64,000 nucleotides of DNA from JBAZWE01 sp041658605 (GCA_041658605.1 JBAZZU010000010.1:6886-70885), one strand, 5' to 3'; counted from the stretch's first letter, positions 7,978 through 17,161 are shown. Program-made: numbers and translations. Notes: a model not told the origin generated them from the sequence alone.

Positions 7978-10389
7978 TTAAATATCCAGAAAACGTACCT
8001 GCCGCGCGTTTGATTCGATAAACGCGCGCCGCGGCTCCACTTTGTCGCCCATCAGTGTCGTAAAAATCTCGTCCGCCGCGGCCGCGTCTTCAAGCGTAAC
8101 CTGAAGCAGGGTTCGCGTATCCGGATTCATGGTCGTCTCCCACAGCTGCTCCGGGTTCATTTCACCGAGGCCTTTGAACCGCTGCAGGTTTATGCCTTCC
8201 TTGGCCAGAGACAGGATCGCCGCCGTCATTTCCTCGAAGCTTTCCGCCGGCTGCTCCTTCTTTCCCATGGTCAGCATGAACGGCGGCTCGCCCAGAAGTT
8301 CCTTCATCCTGGCGAACAGGTCGCGCATGCTGGCCAGCTCGCGGCTGGCAAGCAACTCGGTTTTGATCTCGACCGAGTGCGCCACACCGGTGCGCTTGTC
8401 CGTTACTTTCAGCGAGATCGTACCCGCGGTTCTGTCTTCACCGGTTACTTCCAGCCGATCGAATTTTGCCGACGCGTCCTTTGTCTTTAAGAATTTGCTG
8501 AGGGCGGCGTAATCCTTGATGTCCTTCTCTAAAAGCGACTGGCTGCGGATATAATCGACTACACCATTCCCGTAGAGGATCCGCAGCTTGGTGTCCCAAC
8601 CAACGTATTCCTTGTAGAGCCGCTGGAACCGCTGATACTTCGCCTGGGAAAGCGTCATCTTGCCGCCAACCTTGCCGTTGCCGGCGCCACTCACTCCGAT
8701 CAGCTCAAGCTTGTCGCGCAGCAGAAGCTCCTCGAGCTGGCTCTCCTTGTCCACATAGATCTCCTGGCTGCCCTGTTTGATACGGAACAGCGGCGGCTGG
8801 GCGATATAGACATAACCCACGTCTATCATTTCCTTCATGTAGCGGAAGAAGAACGTGAGGATGAGCGTACGGATATGCGCGCCGTCAACGTCGGCATCGG
8901 TCATTATTATGACCTTGTGGTAGCGGGCGCCGGTGATGTCGAACTCGTCGGCAATTCCGGTTCCCAGGGCGGTTATCATCGCCTGGATTTCCTTGTTGGC
9001 GAGGATGTTGTTGAGCCTCGCCTTCTCTACATTTATGATCTTGCCACGCAGGGGCAGGATAGCCTGAAAGGCGCGATCGCGCGCCTGTTTGGCTGAGCCC
9101 CCGGCGCTGTCGCCCTCAACCAGGTAGATCTCAGAGGCCGCCGGGTCCTTGACCGAGCAGTCCGCGAGCTTTCCAGGCAGGGCGCTGTTCTCCAGGACGC
9201 TCTTGCGGCGGGTAAGGTCTCTGGCCTTGCGCGCGGCCGCCCGGGCCCGGGCGGCGGAGGCGGCCTTGGTAACGATCTGTTTTGCCTCGCCGGGGTGCTC
9301 CTCGAGGAACTCTGAAAGCTTGGCTCCCACGGAGCTCTCGACGAAACCGCGCATCTCGGAGTTGCCCAGCTTGGTTTTTGTCTGTCCCTCGAACTGCGGG
9401 TCACGCAGCTTCACGGAGATCACTGCCGACAGACCCTCACGCACATCGTCTCCTGAAAGCGCTTCTTCTTTCTCTTTCAGCAGGCCCTTGGTGCGGGCAT
9501 AATCATTTATGACCCGGGTAAGGGCCGCGCGGAAACCGGAAAGATGCGTTCCGCCCTCCTGGGTGTTTATGCTGTTGGCGAAGGAGAAGATGCTCTCCAC
9601 GTACGATGAGTTCCACTGCATCGCCACCTCGACCTCGCCCCGCTTGCCCTCTTTTTCCAGGTAAAGGATGTTCTTGTGGATCGGATCCTTGTTGCTGTTG
9701 ATGTGGGCGACAAAGTCCTTGATGCCGTTCTCGTAGTGGTAGTCGGCCTCCTGCGGCTCGCCACGCTCGTCCTTCAGCGTTATCCTGAGGCCCTTCGTGA
9801 GAAAAGCCATCTCACGCAGGCGCTGTGAGAGCGTCGAAAACTTGTAGTCGATATCCTCGAATATTTCCAGATCGGCCATGAACGTGATCGAGGTGCCCGT
9901 ATCTTTGGTCGCGCCCCCCTTCTCGAGCTCGCAGATAGGTACGCCGCGCTCAAAAGCCTGCGTCCAGACAAAGCCGTCACGCTTGATCTCTACTGTCAAC
10001 AGCTCTGAAAGAGCGTTTACGACCGACAGCCCGACACCGTGCAGGCCTCCGGAGACCTTGTAACCCTCGCCGCCGAATTTTCCGCCCGCGTGCAGCACCG
10101 TCAGCACGATCTCCGCCGCAGGTTTCTTGTATTTGGGGTGGGGCGCCACCGGGATGCCTCGACCGTTGTCAATAACGGTTATGGAGTTGTCCGGGTTGAT
10201 GACGACGTTTATCTCGGTGCAGAAACCGCCGGCCAGCGCCTCATCCACAGAGTTGTCGACCACCTCGTAGACCAGGTGGTGCAGACCCCGGGCGCTTGTG
10301 GAGCCGATATACATACTCGGCCTCTTCCGGACCGCTTCCAGACCTTCGAGAACGGTGATATCTTTTGAGTCGTAACTAGGTTTTGGCAT
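7978..10389 (-). CDS. gyrB: DNA gyrase subunit B
   Basis: ATPase and TOPRIM subunit of gyrase. Seen: GHKL ATP-site motifs EVVDNSVDEA, DNGRGIP and GGLHGVGLSVVNAL; transducer QTKTKLGNSE; TOPRIM EGDSAGGSA and DADVDGAHIRTL; C-terminal RFKGLGEMNPEQLW. It is about 803 aa from ATG 10389, roughly 160 residues longer than compact GyrB of Firmicutes and most actinobacteria. The extra segment (about residues 560-710) sits between TOPRIM and the RFKGLG tail, where the E. coli-type insertion occurs. An upstream TTG at 10410 would add seven residues but has a poorer context. It is transcribed with gyrA downstream. Confidence 0.98.
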   Translation of the reverse strand: MPKPSYDSKDITVLEGLEAVRKRPSMYIGSTSARGLHHLVYEVVDNSVDEALAGGFCTEINVVINPDNSITVIDNGRGIPVAPHPKYKKPAAEIVLTVLHAGGKFGGEGYKVSGGLHGVGLSVVNALSELLTVEIKRDGFVWTQAFERGVPICELEKGGATKDTGTSITFMADLEIFEDIDYKFSTLSQRLREMAFLTKGLRITLKDERGEPQEADYHYENGIKDFVAHINSNKDPIHKNILYLEKEGKRGEVEVAMQWNSSYVESIFSFANSINTQEGGTHLSGFRAALTRVINDYARTKGLLKEKEEALSGDDVREGLSAVISVKLRDPQFEGQTKTKLGNSEMRGFVESSVGAKLSEFLEEHPGEAKQIVTKAASAARARAAARKARDLTRRKSVLENSALPGKLADCSVKDPAASEIYLVEGDSAGGSAKQARDRAFQAILPLRGKIINVEKARLNNILANKEIQAMITALGTGIADEFDITGARYHKVIIMTDADVDGAHIRTLILTFFFRYMKEMIDVGYVYIAQPPLFRIKQGSQEIYVDKESQLEELLLRDKLELIGVSGAGNGKVGGKMTLSQAKYQRFQRLYKEYVGWDTKLRILYGNGVVDYIRSQSLLEKDIKDYAALSKFLKTKDASAKFDRLEVTGEDRTAGTISLKVTDKRTGVAHSVEIKTELLASRELASMRDLFARMKELLGEPPFMLTMGKKEQPAESFEEMTAAILSLAKEGINLQRFKGLGEMNPEQLWETTMNPDTRTLLQVTLEDAAAADEIFTTLMGDKVEPRRAFIESNARQVRFLDI

Positions 10390-10555
10390 AGTCCATTCGC
10401 TTGTTGTCAATAAAAAGGCTCAAATGGAGAGCGGGGGCGCCGCACGCGCAGGCGGCGATTAAAGGTGGGGGAAGCAGCGCTTCAGACAGGGCTGTGCTCC
10501 TTCAATCCAGGGCCTCCGGCGTGGGGTGGTGATACCCTAAAAAATTACTCCCCGG

Positions 10556-10584
10556 AGTATATCACAGGGTGGGTTCAGCCCCAA
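10556..10584 (-). promoter_or_regulatory. probable sigma-70-type promoter for gyrB-gyrA
   Basis: On the minus strand TTGGGG (10579-10584) is followed by a 17-nt spacer and TATACT (10556-10561). The -10 matches consensus at five of six positions; the -35 matches three of six. Transcription would start near 10549, leaving a leader of about 160 nt ahead of the gyrB ATG. No known leader RNA is recognised in it. Confidence 0.55.
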
Positions 10585-10608
10585 ATGAAAAAATGGAAAA
10601 CTTTCCCG

Positions 10609-10920
10609 CTATTTGCGTGATTTTCGGCTGCTGTGGGCTTCGTGCACAAAACGTATTTCGATCACTTTTTCGGGTGGGCGCATCTCGTTCATCCGGCTTA
10701 CCAGCTCGGCGCCTTTCAGCTTGAGCTCGCAGGCCCAGCCGCCGGACGAACAGCTCACCGTCATGACGCCTTTGCGCATCGATATGACTGACGTGCTGGC
10801 AGCGACTTCAGGACCGACCGCCTGTTCCCAAAGTGATTGCAGACCCAGCCCCGGGCAGGTCTTCCATAACCGCTTCTGCTCGCGGCGCAGGATTGAGCCT
10901 ATCGTTTTCTCTCTAGCCAT
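10609..10920 (-). CDS. dciA: DciA-type helicase-associated protein (DUF721)
   Basis: DUF721/DciA family, thought to load or stabilise the replicative helicase DnaB where DnaC/DnaI are absent. The 103-aa product has the KH-like core: the W(E/Q)xxVGPxVAxxTxV pattern (LWEQAVGPEVAASTSVISMRK), then SSGGWACELKLKG and a C-terminal basic tail. Position between recF and gyrB is the usual actinobacterial place. I chose ATG at 10920: GGAG is 9 nt upstream, whereas the ATG at 10929 abuts its GGGAG. It overlaps the recF stop by 8 bp. Confidence 0.88.
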   Translation of the reverse strand: MAREKTIGSILRREQKRLWKTCPGLGLQSLWEQAVGPEVAASTSVISMRKGVMTVSCSSGGWACELKLKGAELVSRMNEMRPPEKVIEIRFVHEAHSSRKSRK

Positions 10921-12046
10921 CGCCACCATCTCCCGGCGCTCCGAAGCTTCCTTCGCTGACGCGTATCACCTTTGACCGCTCCAGCTCTCCCGGGGTAAAG
11001 AGGTCCGTGTCCGCAGCCGTGATTATAACCTGACCGCCCGCGCTTTCGGGCGACTCCCCATTTACGCCGAGCGCCCCCATAAGCCGCCGCCGCCGGTCCG
11101 GGTCAAGCTCGCTCATGACGTCGTCGAGCAGTAGTAGCGGCCGCCTGTCGCCTGCTCCCCACGAAAGATTTCTCTCGGCCAGCATCAGCGCCAGCACCGC
11201 GGCGCGCTGCTCCCCCTGGGAACCGAACGGCTTCAGGCTTCTGTCGTCCAGGATAAAATCGACGTCGTCGCGGTGGGTTCCTGTTCCAGTGGAAAGCCTC
11301 TCCATGTCGGATGACCAGTTTTCCCGATACTTGTCAACCAGCACCGCCTCGGGATCGGCGGCGGTGGCCGCTTCCTGGATCTGCGAAACAAGGTTGATGC
11401 GAGCCCTGGTATCCTCGTCCGCTATCTCGTTGAGCGCACGCTCAAAATGGGGTGATAGCTCCTCGCACTGAAGGCGGCGCGCTTCGAATATGCTCAGCGC
11501 CAGCGATGCCAGCTGGCGGTCCCAGGGAGATATGTCCGGCAGCGGAACCAGTCCCGCCCTGGCGCGTTGTAAAAAACTGTTTCGCTGGCTGAGGGTTTTC
11601 TGGTAATCGACAACCCGCCTGCGGTGAGACGGGTTCCTTTTGGATATGGTGTCGTCAAGGAAGCGTCGCCGGTCGGAGGGAGGACCCTTGATGAGCTGGA
11701 GATCGTCTGGCGAGAAGCAAAGAACCGATCCGGGTTCGATCCATTTCGGGCCGCCTCCAGAATCAACCCGGGCACTTCCACCTCTCTCAAGACTGACGGC
11801 GCGCACGCACACTGCTCCGTTCTCAACCTCAGCCTCGGTGCGAAAAAAACTGCTGCCTTCAGCAACCATCTCGACATCACGGCTGGTCCTGAAAGACGCG
11901 CCGCAAAGATTGTACTGGGCGGCCTCGAGCAGGTTGGATTTCCCGGCGCCGTTGTCGCCCACGATGATCGTGATGCCCGGCGGAAATTCCACAAACCCTT
12001 CCCGATAGTTCCTGAAGCTGGATACGTTTAGGCTTTTGAGATACAA
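10913..12046 (-). CDS. recF: DNA replication and repair protein RecF
   Basis: SMC-like ATPase that helps load RecA at gaps. Walker A is GDNGAGKSN near residue 30, the signature region is KPFGSQGEQRA, and Walker B is LLLLDDVMSELDPDRR near residue 305. Length 377 aa matches the family. The start is TTG at 12046 with GAAGG about 9 nt upstream, reading MYLKSLNVSSFRNY, the expected N-terminus. It sits 37 bp after dnaN and overlaps dciA. Confidence 0.96.
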   Translation of the reverse strand: MYLKSLNVSSFRNYREGFVEFPPGITIIVGDNGAGKSNLLEAAQYNLCGASFRTSRDVEMVAEGSSFFRTEAEVENGAVCVRAVSLERGGSARVDSGGGPKWIEPGSVLCFSPDDLQLIKGPPSDRRRFLDDTISKRNPSHRRRVVDYQKTLSQRNSFLQRARAGLVPLPDISPWDRQLASLALSIFEARRLQCEELSPHFERALNEIADEDTRARINLVSQIQEAATAADPEAVLVDKYRENWSSDMERLSTGTGTHRDDVDFILDDRSLKPFGSQGEQRAAVLALMLAERNLSWGAGDRRPLLLLDDVMSELDPDRRRRLMGALGVNGESPESAGGQVIITAADTDLFTPGELERSKVIRVSEGSFGAPGDGGDG

Positions 12047-12083
12047 GTCTGGAACCTTCGGCCCGGTGTCTGGCGCCGGGCGC

Positions 12084-13193
12084 TTAACCCGTAAGGCGCA
12101 CAGGCATGATCAGGTAAAGAAATTCGTCTCCCTCGCCCTTTAGAAGGCCTGGCCTCAGGGGGCTGATGATCCTCAAGGCTACCTGCTCCTCCTTAATGCT
12201 TTCAACGCCGTCCCTGAGAAACTCCGGGTTGAAGCCTATCTCGACCTCTTCGCCCTGGAAGGCTACCGGCATACTCTCACTGGCTTCGCCTACCTGTGGC
12301 GTCTGGGCGGACACCGTCAGCTCGCCGGTGGCGAACTTCATCTTGATGGGAGCGTTCTTCTGGGCCATGAGTCCGATCCTTCCCACGACCTCGAGAAGCT
12401 CCTCCCTGTCGACCTGTATTTCGTGCTTGAATTCCTCGGGTAGAAGCTGCTGGTAATTCGGGAACTGGCCTTCGATAAGGCGTGATGTGAGGAAGATGTT
12501 GCCGGCGCTGAAAATCGCCTGGCCGTCTATCATGCCCACAGTTACGCGTTCCGGCTTTACCTGGCCGCATATTCTCGCGAGTTCTTCCATCGAGGAACGC
12601 GGAACTATAACTTCTTTTTTGTCTGTCAGGGTCGTAACCGCCTTTGTCTCGCATACGCTGAGGCGATAGCTGTCGGTAGCGACCATCTTTACCTTTTCCC
12701 TGGAAAACTTGATCAGTATTCCGGTGAGCACCGGCCGCGTTTCGTCACGCGAAGCCGCTCTTGCAACGATGTTGATTGTCTCCATCAATGGCTTGCTGTC
12801 AACCTCGAAAGCTCCGACTTCCGGCATTTCCGGGAGTCTGGGAAAATCCGCAGCCGGCAGACAGTTGAGCCGGAAGCTCGCAGATCCGGAGGTTACCTCC
12901 ATCAACTGTTCCTTTTCATCAAAATCAAGCGAGACTTCTCCGGACGGGAGGCTTTTTATAACGTCAGTCAACAGCCTTCCGGGAGCGACTGCCGCGCCTT
13001 CTCCCTCCACCTTGACTTCCAGGGTCATTCTTAAAGAGAGCTCCATGTCAGTGCTTGCCAGTTCGACCCTGCCGCCTTCTTTCGTCTCGATCCTTATTCC
13101 CGACAAAACAGGCATGGTGCTTTTTGTCGCTACGGTTTTTAAAACCGTTTGCAGATTCTCCAGCAAGAGATCTTTGGCACAAGTTATCCGCAT
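12084..13193 (-). CDS. dnaN: DNA polymerase III sliding clamp (beta subunit)
   Basis: Ring-shaped processivity clamp that tethers polymerase III and binds many DNA-repair partners. The 369-aa protein shows the three-domain clamp pattern: MRITCAKDLLLENLQTVLK at the start, RDETRPVLTGILIKF in the middle and an end YLIMPVRLTG that matches the conserved MPMR(L) tail. GGAGG lies 7 nt before ATG 13193. The upstream 253 bp carries AT-rich DNA and DnaA-box-like sites. Confidence 0.97.
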   Translation of the reverse strand: MRITCAKDLLLENLQTVLKTVATKSTMPVLSGIRIETKEGGRVELASTDMELSLRMTLEVKVEGEGAAVAPGRLLTDVIKSLPSGEVSLDFDEKEQLMEVTSGSASFRLNCLPAADFPRLPEMPEVGAFEVDSKPLMETINIVARAASRDETRPVLTGILIKFSREKVKMVATDSYRLSVCETKAVTTLTDKKEVIVPRSSMEELARICGQVKPERVTVGMIDGQAIFSAGNIFLTSRLIEGQFPNYQQLLPEEFKHEIQVDREELLEVVGRIGLMAQKNAPIKMKFATGELTVSAQTPQVGEASESMPVAFQGEEVEIGFNPEFLRDGVESIKEEQVALRIISPLRPGLLKGEGDEFLYLIMPVRLTG

Positions 13194-13209
13194 AAACCGA
13201 CCTCCGACT

Positions 13210-13417
13210 TTATCTTTTTTAATTTATAAATAAAAAACATTTTATGTAGTAGTCACCTGTATAAAGTGGATAAAAGGAAAAACTCCTACAAAACAGTGTT
13301 TTTATTACTGGAACACAACCGTGCATAGCCCTGAGGATAACAGAGTATACGGATGGCAAAACCTTGTCCAACCGGAGATGCGACATCATGGCAGTGGATA
13401 AAAGGAGGTTGTCCCCA
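13210..13417. other. oriC: origin region, dnaA-dnaN side: AT-rich element and DnaA-box-like sites
   Basis: Between dnaN (starts 13193) and dnaA (ends 13447). Positions 13210-13248 form a stretch that is nearly all A/T, a candidate unwinding element. Near matches to the DnaA box TTATCCACA: TTATCCACT on the minus strand at 13265-13273 and again at 13393-13401 (8/9 each), TTATCCTCA on the minus strand at 13332-13340 (8/9), and TTGTCCCCA on the plus strand at 13409-13417 (7/9). Together with the cluster on the other side of dnaA this suggests a bipartite origin. Confidence 0.6.
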
Positions 13418-13446
13418 AAAACACCCACCGCTTCTCAACGTTTTTT

Positions 13447-14823
13447 TCACTGGCGATACGAGCTCTTCAGCTTACCTGTAATCTGCTGGACCATCGTGAA
13501 AACCTCGCGCTCTTCCTTGATAAGGTTGGAAATCTTGTTGATTGAATGAATAACCGTGGTGTGATCCCGGCCGCCGAATTTCTGTCCGATTCGGGGCTGC
13601 GATGAGTCGGTAAGCTCGCGGCACAGATACATCGCCACCTGTCTTGGAAAGACGATGTTCTGGCTGCGCTTGCTGCCCCGCAGGTCGCTCATGGAAATAT
13701 TGAAAGTGCGACAGACCTCGCTCTGGATCATGTCGATTGAAATGCGGGTATCGAGGCTGGTTGGCAGTATATCCTTAAGGGCCGCCTTGGCCAGCTCAAG
13801 CGTGATCTCGGACCTGGTATGTATGGCGTACGCGGAAAGCCGGTTGAGGGCGCCCTCGAGCTCCCTGATGTTGGTAGGAATCCCGGCTGCGATATAGCCA
13901 AGGACATCATCGATGGATCCGGGAGAGATGACGACGCCGGAGACGCCGACTTTTTTGCGGAGAATCGCTATCCTGGTCTCCACGTCGGGAGGATGTATGT
14001 CAGTTGTCAGGCCCGAACCAAAGCGGCTGATCAAACGCTCTTCGAGCGTGGCGATCTCCTGTGGAGGCCGGTCGCTCGAGATGGCGATCTGCTTGCCGGC
14101 CTCATAAAGGGTGTTAAACGTGTGAAAGAACTCCTCCTGCGTCCGCTCCTTGTTTTCCAGGAACTGGATATCGTCGATGAGCAACACGTCGTTGCTGCGG
14201 TAATTGCGTTTAAACTCATCCATCTTTCCATCCTTAACCAGATTGATGAAATCGTTCGTGAATGACTCAACAGTCACATATTTGACCGACATCTCGGGGT
14301 TGTTGGTAGCGACATAGTGCCCGATGGCCTGAAGCAGGTGTGTCTTGCCCAGGCCGACGCCACCATAGATAAAGAACGGGTTATAAGCCTTGGCGGGGGC
14401 CTCGGCGACGGCCAGGGCGGCGGCGTGCGCGAAGCGGTTGCTTGAACCGATGACAAAGCTGTCGAACGTATATTTGGGGTTAAGGCTCTTTAGAACGGGC
14501 GGCTCCGAGACGCTTATCAGAGACGGCGGCAATATATCCATATCCTGACGGTCCGCGGCCGGCGACTCTTTTTTTGGCGAGACCACCAGGCGTACCGGGA
14601 CCTCTTCGCCGACGACCTCCTGCAACGAGTCCTCAATCAGCGGCATAAAACGGTTCTCGATGCGCTTTTTTGTAAAATCGTTCGGGACGGAAAGAAGGAA
14701 ATCGGTTCCCTCCATGCCCGCAGCACCCGTATTTTCAAACCAGATCTCATAGGCGGAAGTGCTCAGCGTCTCGCGAATAGTCTCTTTCGCGCGCTGCCAG
14801 ATCGTTTCTACCTGCTCCTCCAT
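13447..14823 (-). CDS. dnaA: chromosomal replication initiator DnaA
   Basis: AAA+ initiator that binds DnaA boxes and opens oriC. Domain I at residues 1-80, a short linker, then AAA+ with Walker A GGVGLGKTHLLQAIG (about residue 155), Walker B DVLLIDDIQFLENKE and the sensor RLISRFGSGLTTDI. The C-terminal DNA-binding domain carries GGRDHTTVIHS, the box-recognition signature. At 458 aa it has the compact form rather than the long-linker form of Streptomyces. ATG 14823 has AGGAG 6 nt upstream. It is divergent from parA across 456 bp. Confidence 0.98.
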   Translation of the reverse strand: MEEQVETIWQRAKETIRETLSTSAYEIWFENTGAAGMEGTDFLLSVPNDFTKKRIENRFMPLIEDSLQEVVGEEVPVRLVVSPKKESPAADRQDMDILPPSLISVSEPPVLKSLNPKYTFDSFVIGSSNRFAHAAALAVAEAPAKAYNPFFIYGGVGLGKTHLLQAIGHYVATNNPEMSVKYVTVESFTNDFINLVKDGKMDEFKRNYRSNDVLLIDDIQFLENKERTQEEFFHTFNTLYEAGKQIAISSDRPPQEIATLEERLISRFGSGLTTDIHPPDVETRIAILRKKVGVSGVVISPGSIDDVLGYIAAGIPTNIRELEGALNRLSAYAIHTRSEITLELAKAALKDILPTSLDTRISIDMIQSEVCRTFNISMSDLRGSKRSQNIVFPRQVAMYLCRELTDSSQPRIGQKFGGRDHTTVIHSINKISNLIKEEREVFTMVQQITGKLKSSYRQ

Positions 14824-15279
14824 GGAAGGCTCCTGTCGGCTTTCTTTGTTAACGAATCAAACTCTGACCGGGAGATGCGTTGAACGCGGCTGAATAGAGG
14901 AAAAATCACGGCCCGCCGCCGATTTTCAGGGTGCCCCGGATGCTTCTTGGCGAAATTTTATAGACGCACCTGCGATAAAACAAGACACCCGGACCAGGCA
15001 AGTTATCCACATGCCCTGTGGAAAGTTTGGGGATAACGGCACCACATATAACCGCCCGGACCAATGCTGGCGCAGGGGCACCCGGTGCTACGAAAAACCC
15101 CGCAAAGAGAGCTAGTTTACAGGATATCCACAAGCGTTAAAAGGCTGTGGATAACTTTTTTGGCCGGAAGGCGCCTGGTAGTCAAAATTGGCGACGGTTT
15201 TATGCGCGTTAAAGGAATTGGAGGACCGGGAGAGAACAAAAGACAATATTAATCCCGAAAACGGCGGGAGATTCTTCAC
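14824..15279. other. oriC: dnaA-parA divergent intergenic region, second half of the putative origin
   Basis: 456 bp without a gene. It contains perfect DnaA boxes TTATCCACA on plus at 15003-15011 and on minus at 15146-15154. Further 8/9 matches are ATATCCACA on plus at 15124-15132 and TTATCCCCA on minus at 15028-15036, and a 7/9 match lies at 15017-15025. Spacing and mixed orientation look like an initiator-binding cluster that would also autoregulate dnaA. No rpmH, which often lies here, is present. No clear parS-like palindrome was seen. Confidence 0.65.
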
Positions 15280-16092
15280 ATGACAACAGTACTGGCATTT
15301 GCCAACCAAAAAGGTGGGGTCGCCAAGACGACCTCGACTCTCAATACTGGCGTGGCCCTGCGCGAGATGCATCACCGTGTTCTTTTAATCGACATGGACC
15401 CCCAGGGCAATCTCTCGATGAGCCAGGGAATCAACCCCGACTTCCTCACCAAGAGCATTTATAACGTCCTTGTCCAGAGGCAGCCACTGGAAGACGTTAT
15501 CCAGCGCTGCGAGGTAGACATCGCTCCGGCAAGCATCGATCTGGCCGGCGCCGAGCTGGCGCTGTCCTCTGCCATCGGGCGTGAACGCTCGCTGGAGAAA
15601 GCGCTGATGGCAGTCAAGCACCGTTACGACTACATCCTCATAGACACACCTCCGTCCCTGGGCCTGCTGACGATAAACGCCCTGACCGCGGCCGATGGCG
15701 TCATTGTGCCCGTCCAGTGCGAGTATCTTTCGCTGAGGGGACTGGCCCAGCTGGAAAAGACGCTTGAGATGATACGAGAGAACCTCAACCCGCGCGTGCG
15801 CATCAGGGGCATCCTGCCAACGATGTTCGACGCCCGGACGATCCACGGTCGTGAGGCGATTGAGATTTTGAAGGAGAGCTTCGGCGATCTCGTCTTCAAC
15901 ACCGTGGCGAGGAAAACCATAAAGTTTGCGGAGGCCCCGGTTCAGGGCCGGTCTATCATGGCCTACGAGCCGGAAGGCGCAGCCGCGAACACCTATCGCA
16001 ATCTGGCAAAGGAGTTGCTCAATGGGAATTCGAGCGAGCATGAAGGAAGGGGCCTTAGCGAACCTCTTCCAGCCTACGGAGCACATATCTGA
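15280..16092 (+). CDS. parA: ParA/Soj-type chromosome-partitioning ATPase
   Basis: Deviant-Walker ATPase that forms DNA-bound gradients to move cargo, usually with ParB on parS. The deviant Walker A KGGVAKTT is at residues 11-18, Walker A' is IDMDPQGNLS, and Walker B is YDYILIDTPPSLGLL. The 270-aa size fits chromosomal Soj. It starts ATG 15280, diverging from dnaA. No ParB follows; instead ftsZ begins inside its 3' end (71 bp overlap), so the two are surely one transcript. The cargo could be the origin or a division factor; that is inference. Confidence 0.93.
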   Translation: MTTVLAFANQKGGVAKTTSTLNTGVALREMHHRVLLIDMDPQGNLSMSQGINPDFLTKSIYNVLVQRQPLEDVIQRCEVDIAPASIDLAGAELALSSAIGRERSLEKALMAVKHRYDYILIDTPPSLGLLTINALTAADGVIVPVQCEYLSLRGLAQLEKTLEMIRENLNPRVRIRGILPTMFDARTIHGREAIEILKESFGDLVFNTVARKTIKFAEAPVQGRSIMAYEPEGAAANTYRNLAKELLNGNSSEHEGRGLSEPLPAYGAHI

Positions 16093-17161
16093 AGACACAA
16101 CGGTTGAGGAAAAAAGGCCGGCCCCGCGCGAGCACATCATTTCGCGGCAGGAGACGGCCTATCTGGCTGCCATAAAGGTGGTCGGGGTGGGCGGCGGCGG
16201 AACGAATGCAGTCAACCGGATGATAGCCGCCGGCATCAAGGGCGTAGAGTTCATCGCCATCAATACGGACGCCCAGGCGCTGCAATCGAGTGAGGCCGAC
16301 GTCAAGATCCACGTCGGCGGAGATCTGACCAGGGGCCTTGGTGGCGGGGCAGATCCGCGCATTGGCGCCGAGGCGCTCGAACGCAGCCGTGACGAGGTCA
16401 AGAGGGTACTCAGGGGCGCGGATCTGGTCTTTGTGACCGCTGGAGAAGGAGGGGGCACAGGTACCGGTGCTGCTCCCGTTATCGCGGAGCTCGCCCGGGA
16501 GTCGGGCGCGCTGGCCGTCGGCATCGTCACCAGGCCGTTCAGCTTCGAGGGTACCCGGCGCAACGTCCAGGCCGAAGAAGGGATCCGCCGCCTGCGCAAG
16601 GCGGCCGATACCGTGGTTGTCGTTCCCAATGACAGGCTTCTCCAGGTCGCGGAAAGGGAGACCAGCCTTCTGGACGCATTCAAGGTCGCCGACGATGTTC
16701 TGAGACAGGGGGTCCAGAGCATCTGCGATCTAATCAACCTGCCGGGCCTTATAAACGTTGATTTCGCTGACGTCCGCACCATCATGAGCGGCGCGGGCAG
16801 CGCGCTTATGGGAATCGGCATCGCCTCCGGCGAGCACAGGGCGACAGAGGCCGCCAGGCAGGCCATAGGTTCGCCATTACTGGAGACCTCCATAAACGGC
16901 GCCCGCGGAATATTGCTTAACGTCAAGGGCGGCAATGACGTAGCGCTCCACGAAGCCAACGAGGCAGCGCAGGTCATCGCCGCGGTGGCTGCCGAGGACG
17001 CCAACATCATCTTCGGGACGGTTGTCGACGAGAGCATGTCGGACACCATCTGCGTAACCGTGATCGCAACGGGATTCGACCGGGTGAACGACAGAAAGAA
17101 ACAGAATAAGTCCAGGGAAAGCGATGAAACACTTGAGGCGCCCCGGTTCGTTAACGGCTAG
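16022..17161 (+). CDS. ftsZ: cell division protein FtsZ overlapping parA
   Basis: Tubulin-like GTPase of the division ring. Seen: IKVVGVGGGGTNAVNRM, the tubulin signature GEGGGTGTGAAPV, PNDRLLQV and the T7 catalytic loop GLINVDFADVRTIM. ATG 16022 is chosen for its AAAGGAG site 7 nt upstream; this gives 379 aa with an unusually long, charged N-terminal extension of about 46 residues and a 71-bp overlap with parA. ATG 16040 has no ribosome site. The C-terminal linker is very short; the end LEAPRFVNG resembles the conserved tail that binds FtsA/ZipA/SepF. It is not in a dcw cluster here; whether a second ftsZ exists cannot be seen. Confidence 0.93.
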   Translation: MGIRASMKEGALANLFQPTEHISEDTTVEEKRPAPREHIISRQETAYLAAIKVVGVGGGGTNAVNRMIAAGIKGVEFIAINTDAQALQSSEADVKIHVGGDLTRGLGGGADPRIGAEALERSRDEVKRVLRGADLVFVTAGEGGGTGTGAAPVIAELARESGALAVGIVTRPFSFEGTRRNVQAEEGIRRLRKAADTVVVVPNDRLLQVAERETSLLDAFKVADDVLRQGVQSICDLINLPGLINVDFADVRTIMSGAGSALMGIGIASGEHRATEAARQAIGSPLLETSINGARGILLNVKGGNDVALHEANEAAQVIAAVAAEDANIIFGTVVDESMSDTICVTVIATGFDRVNDRKKQNKSRESDETLEAPRFVNG

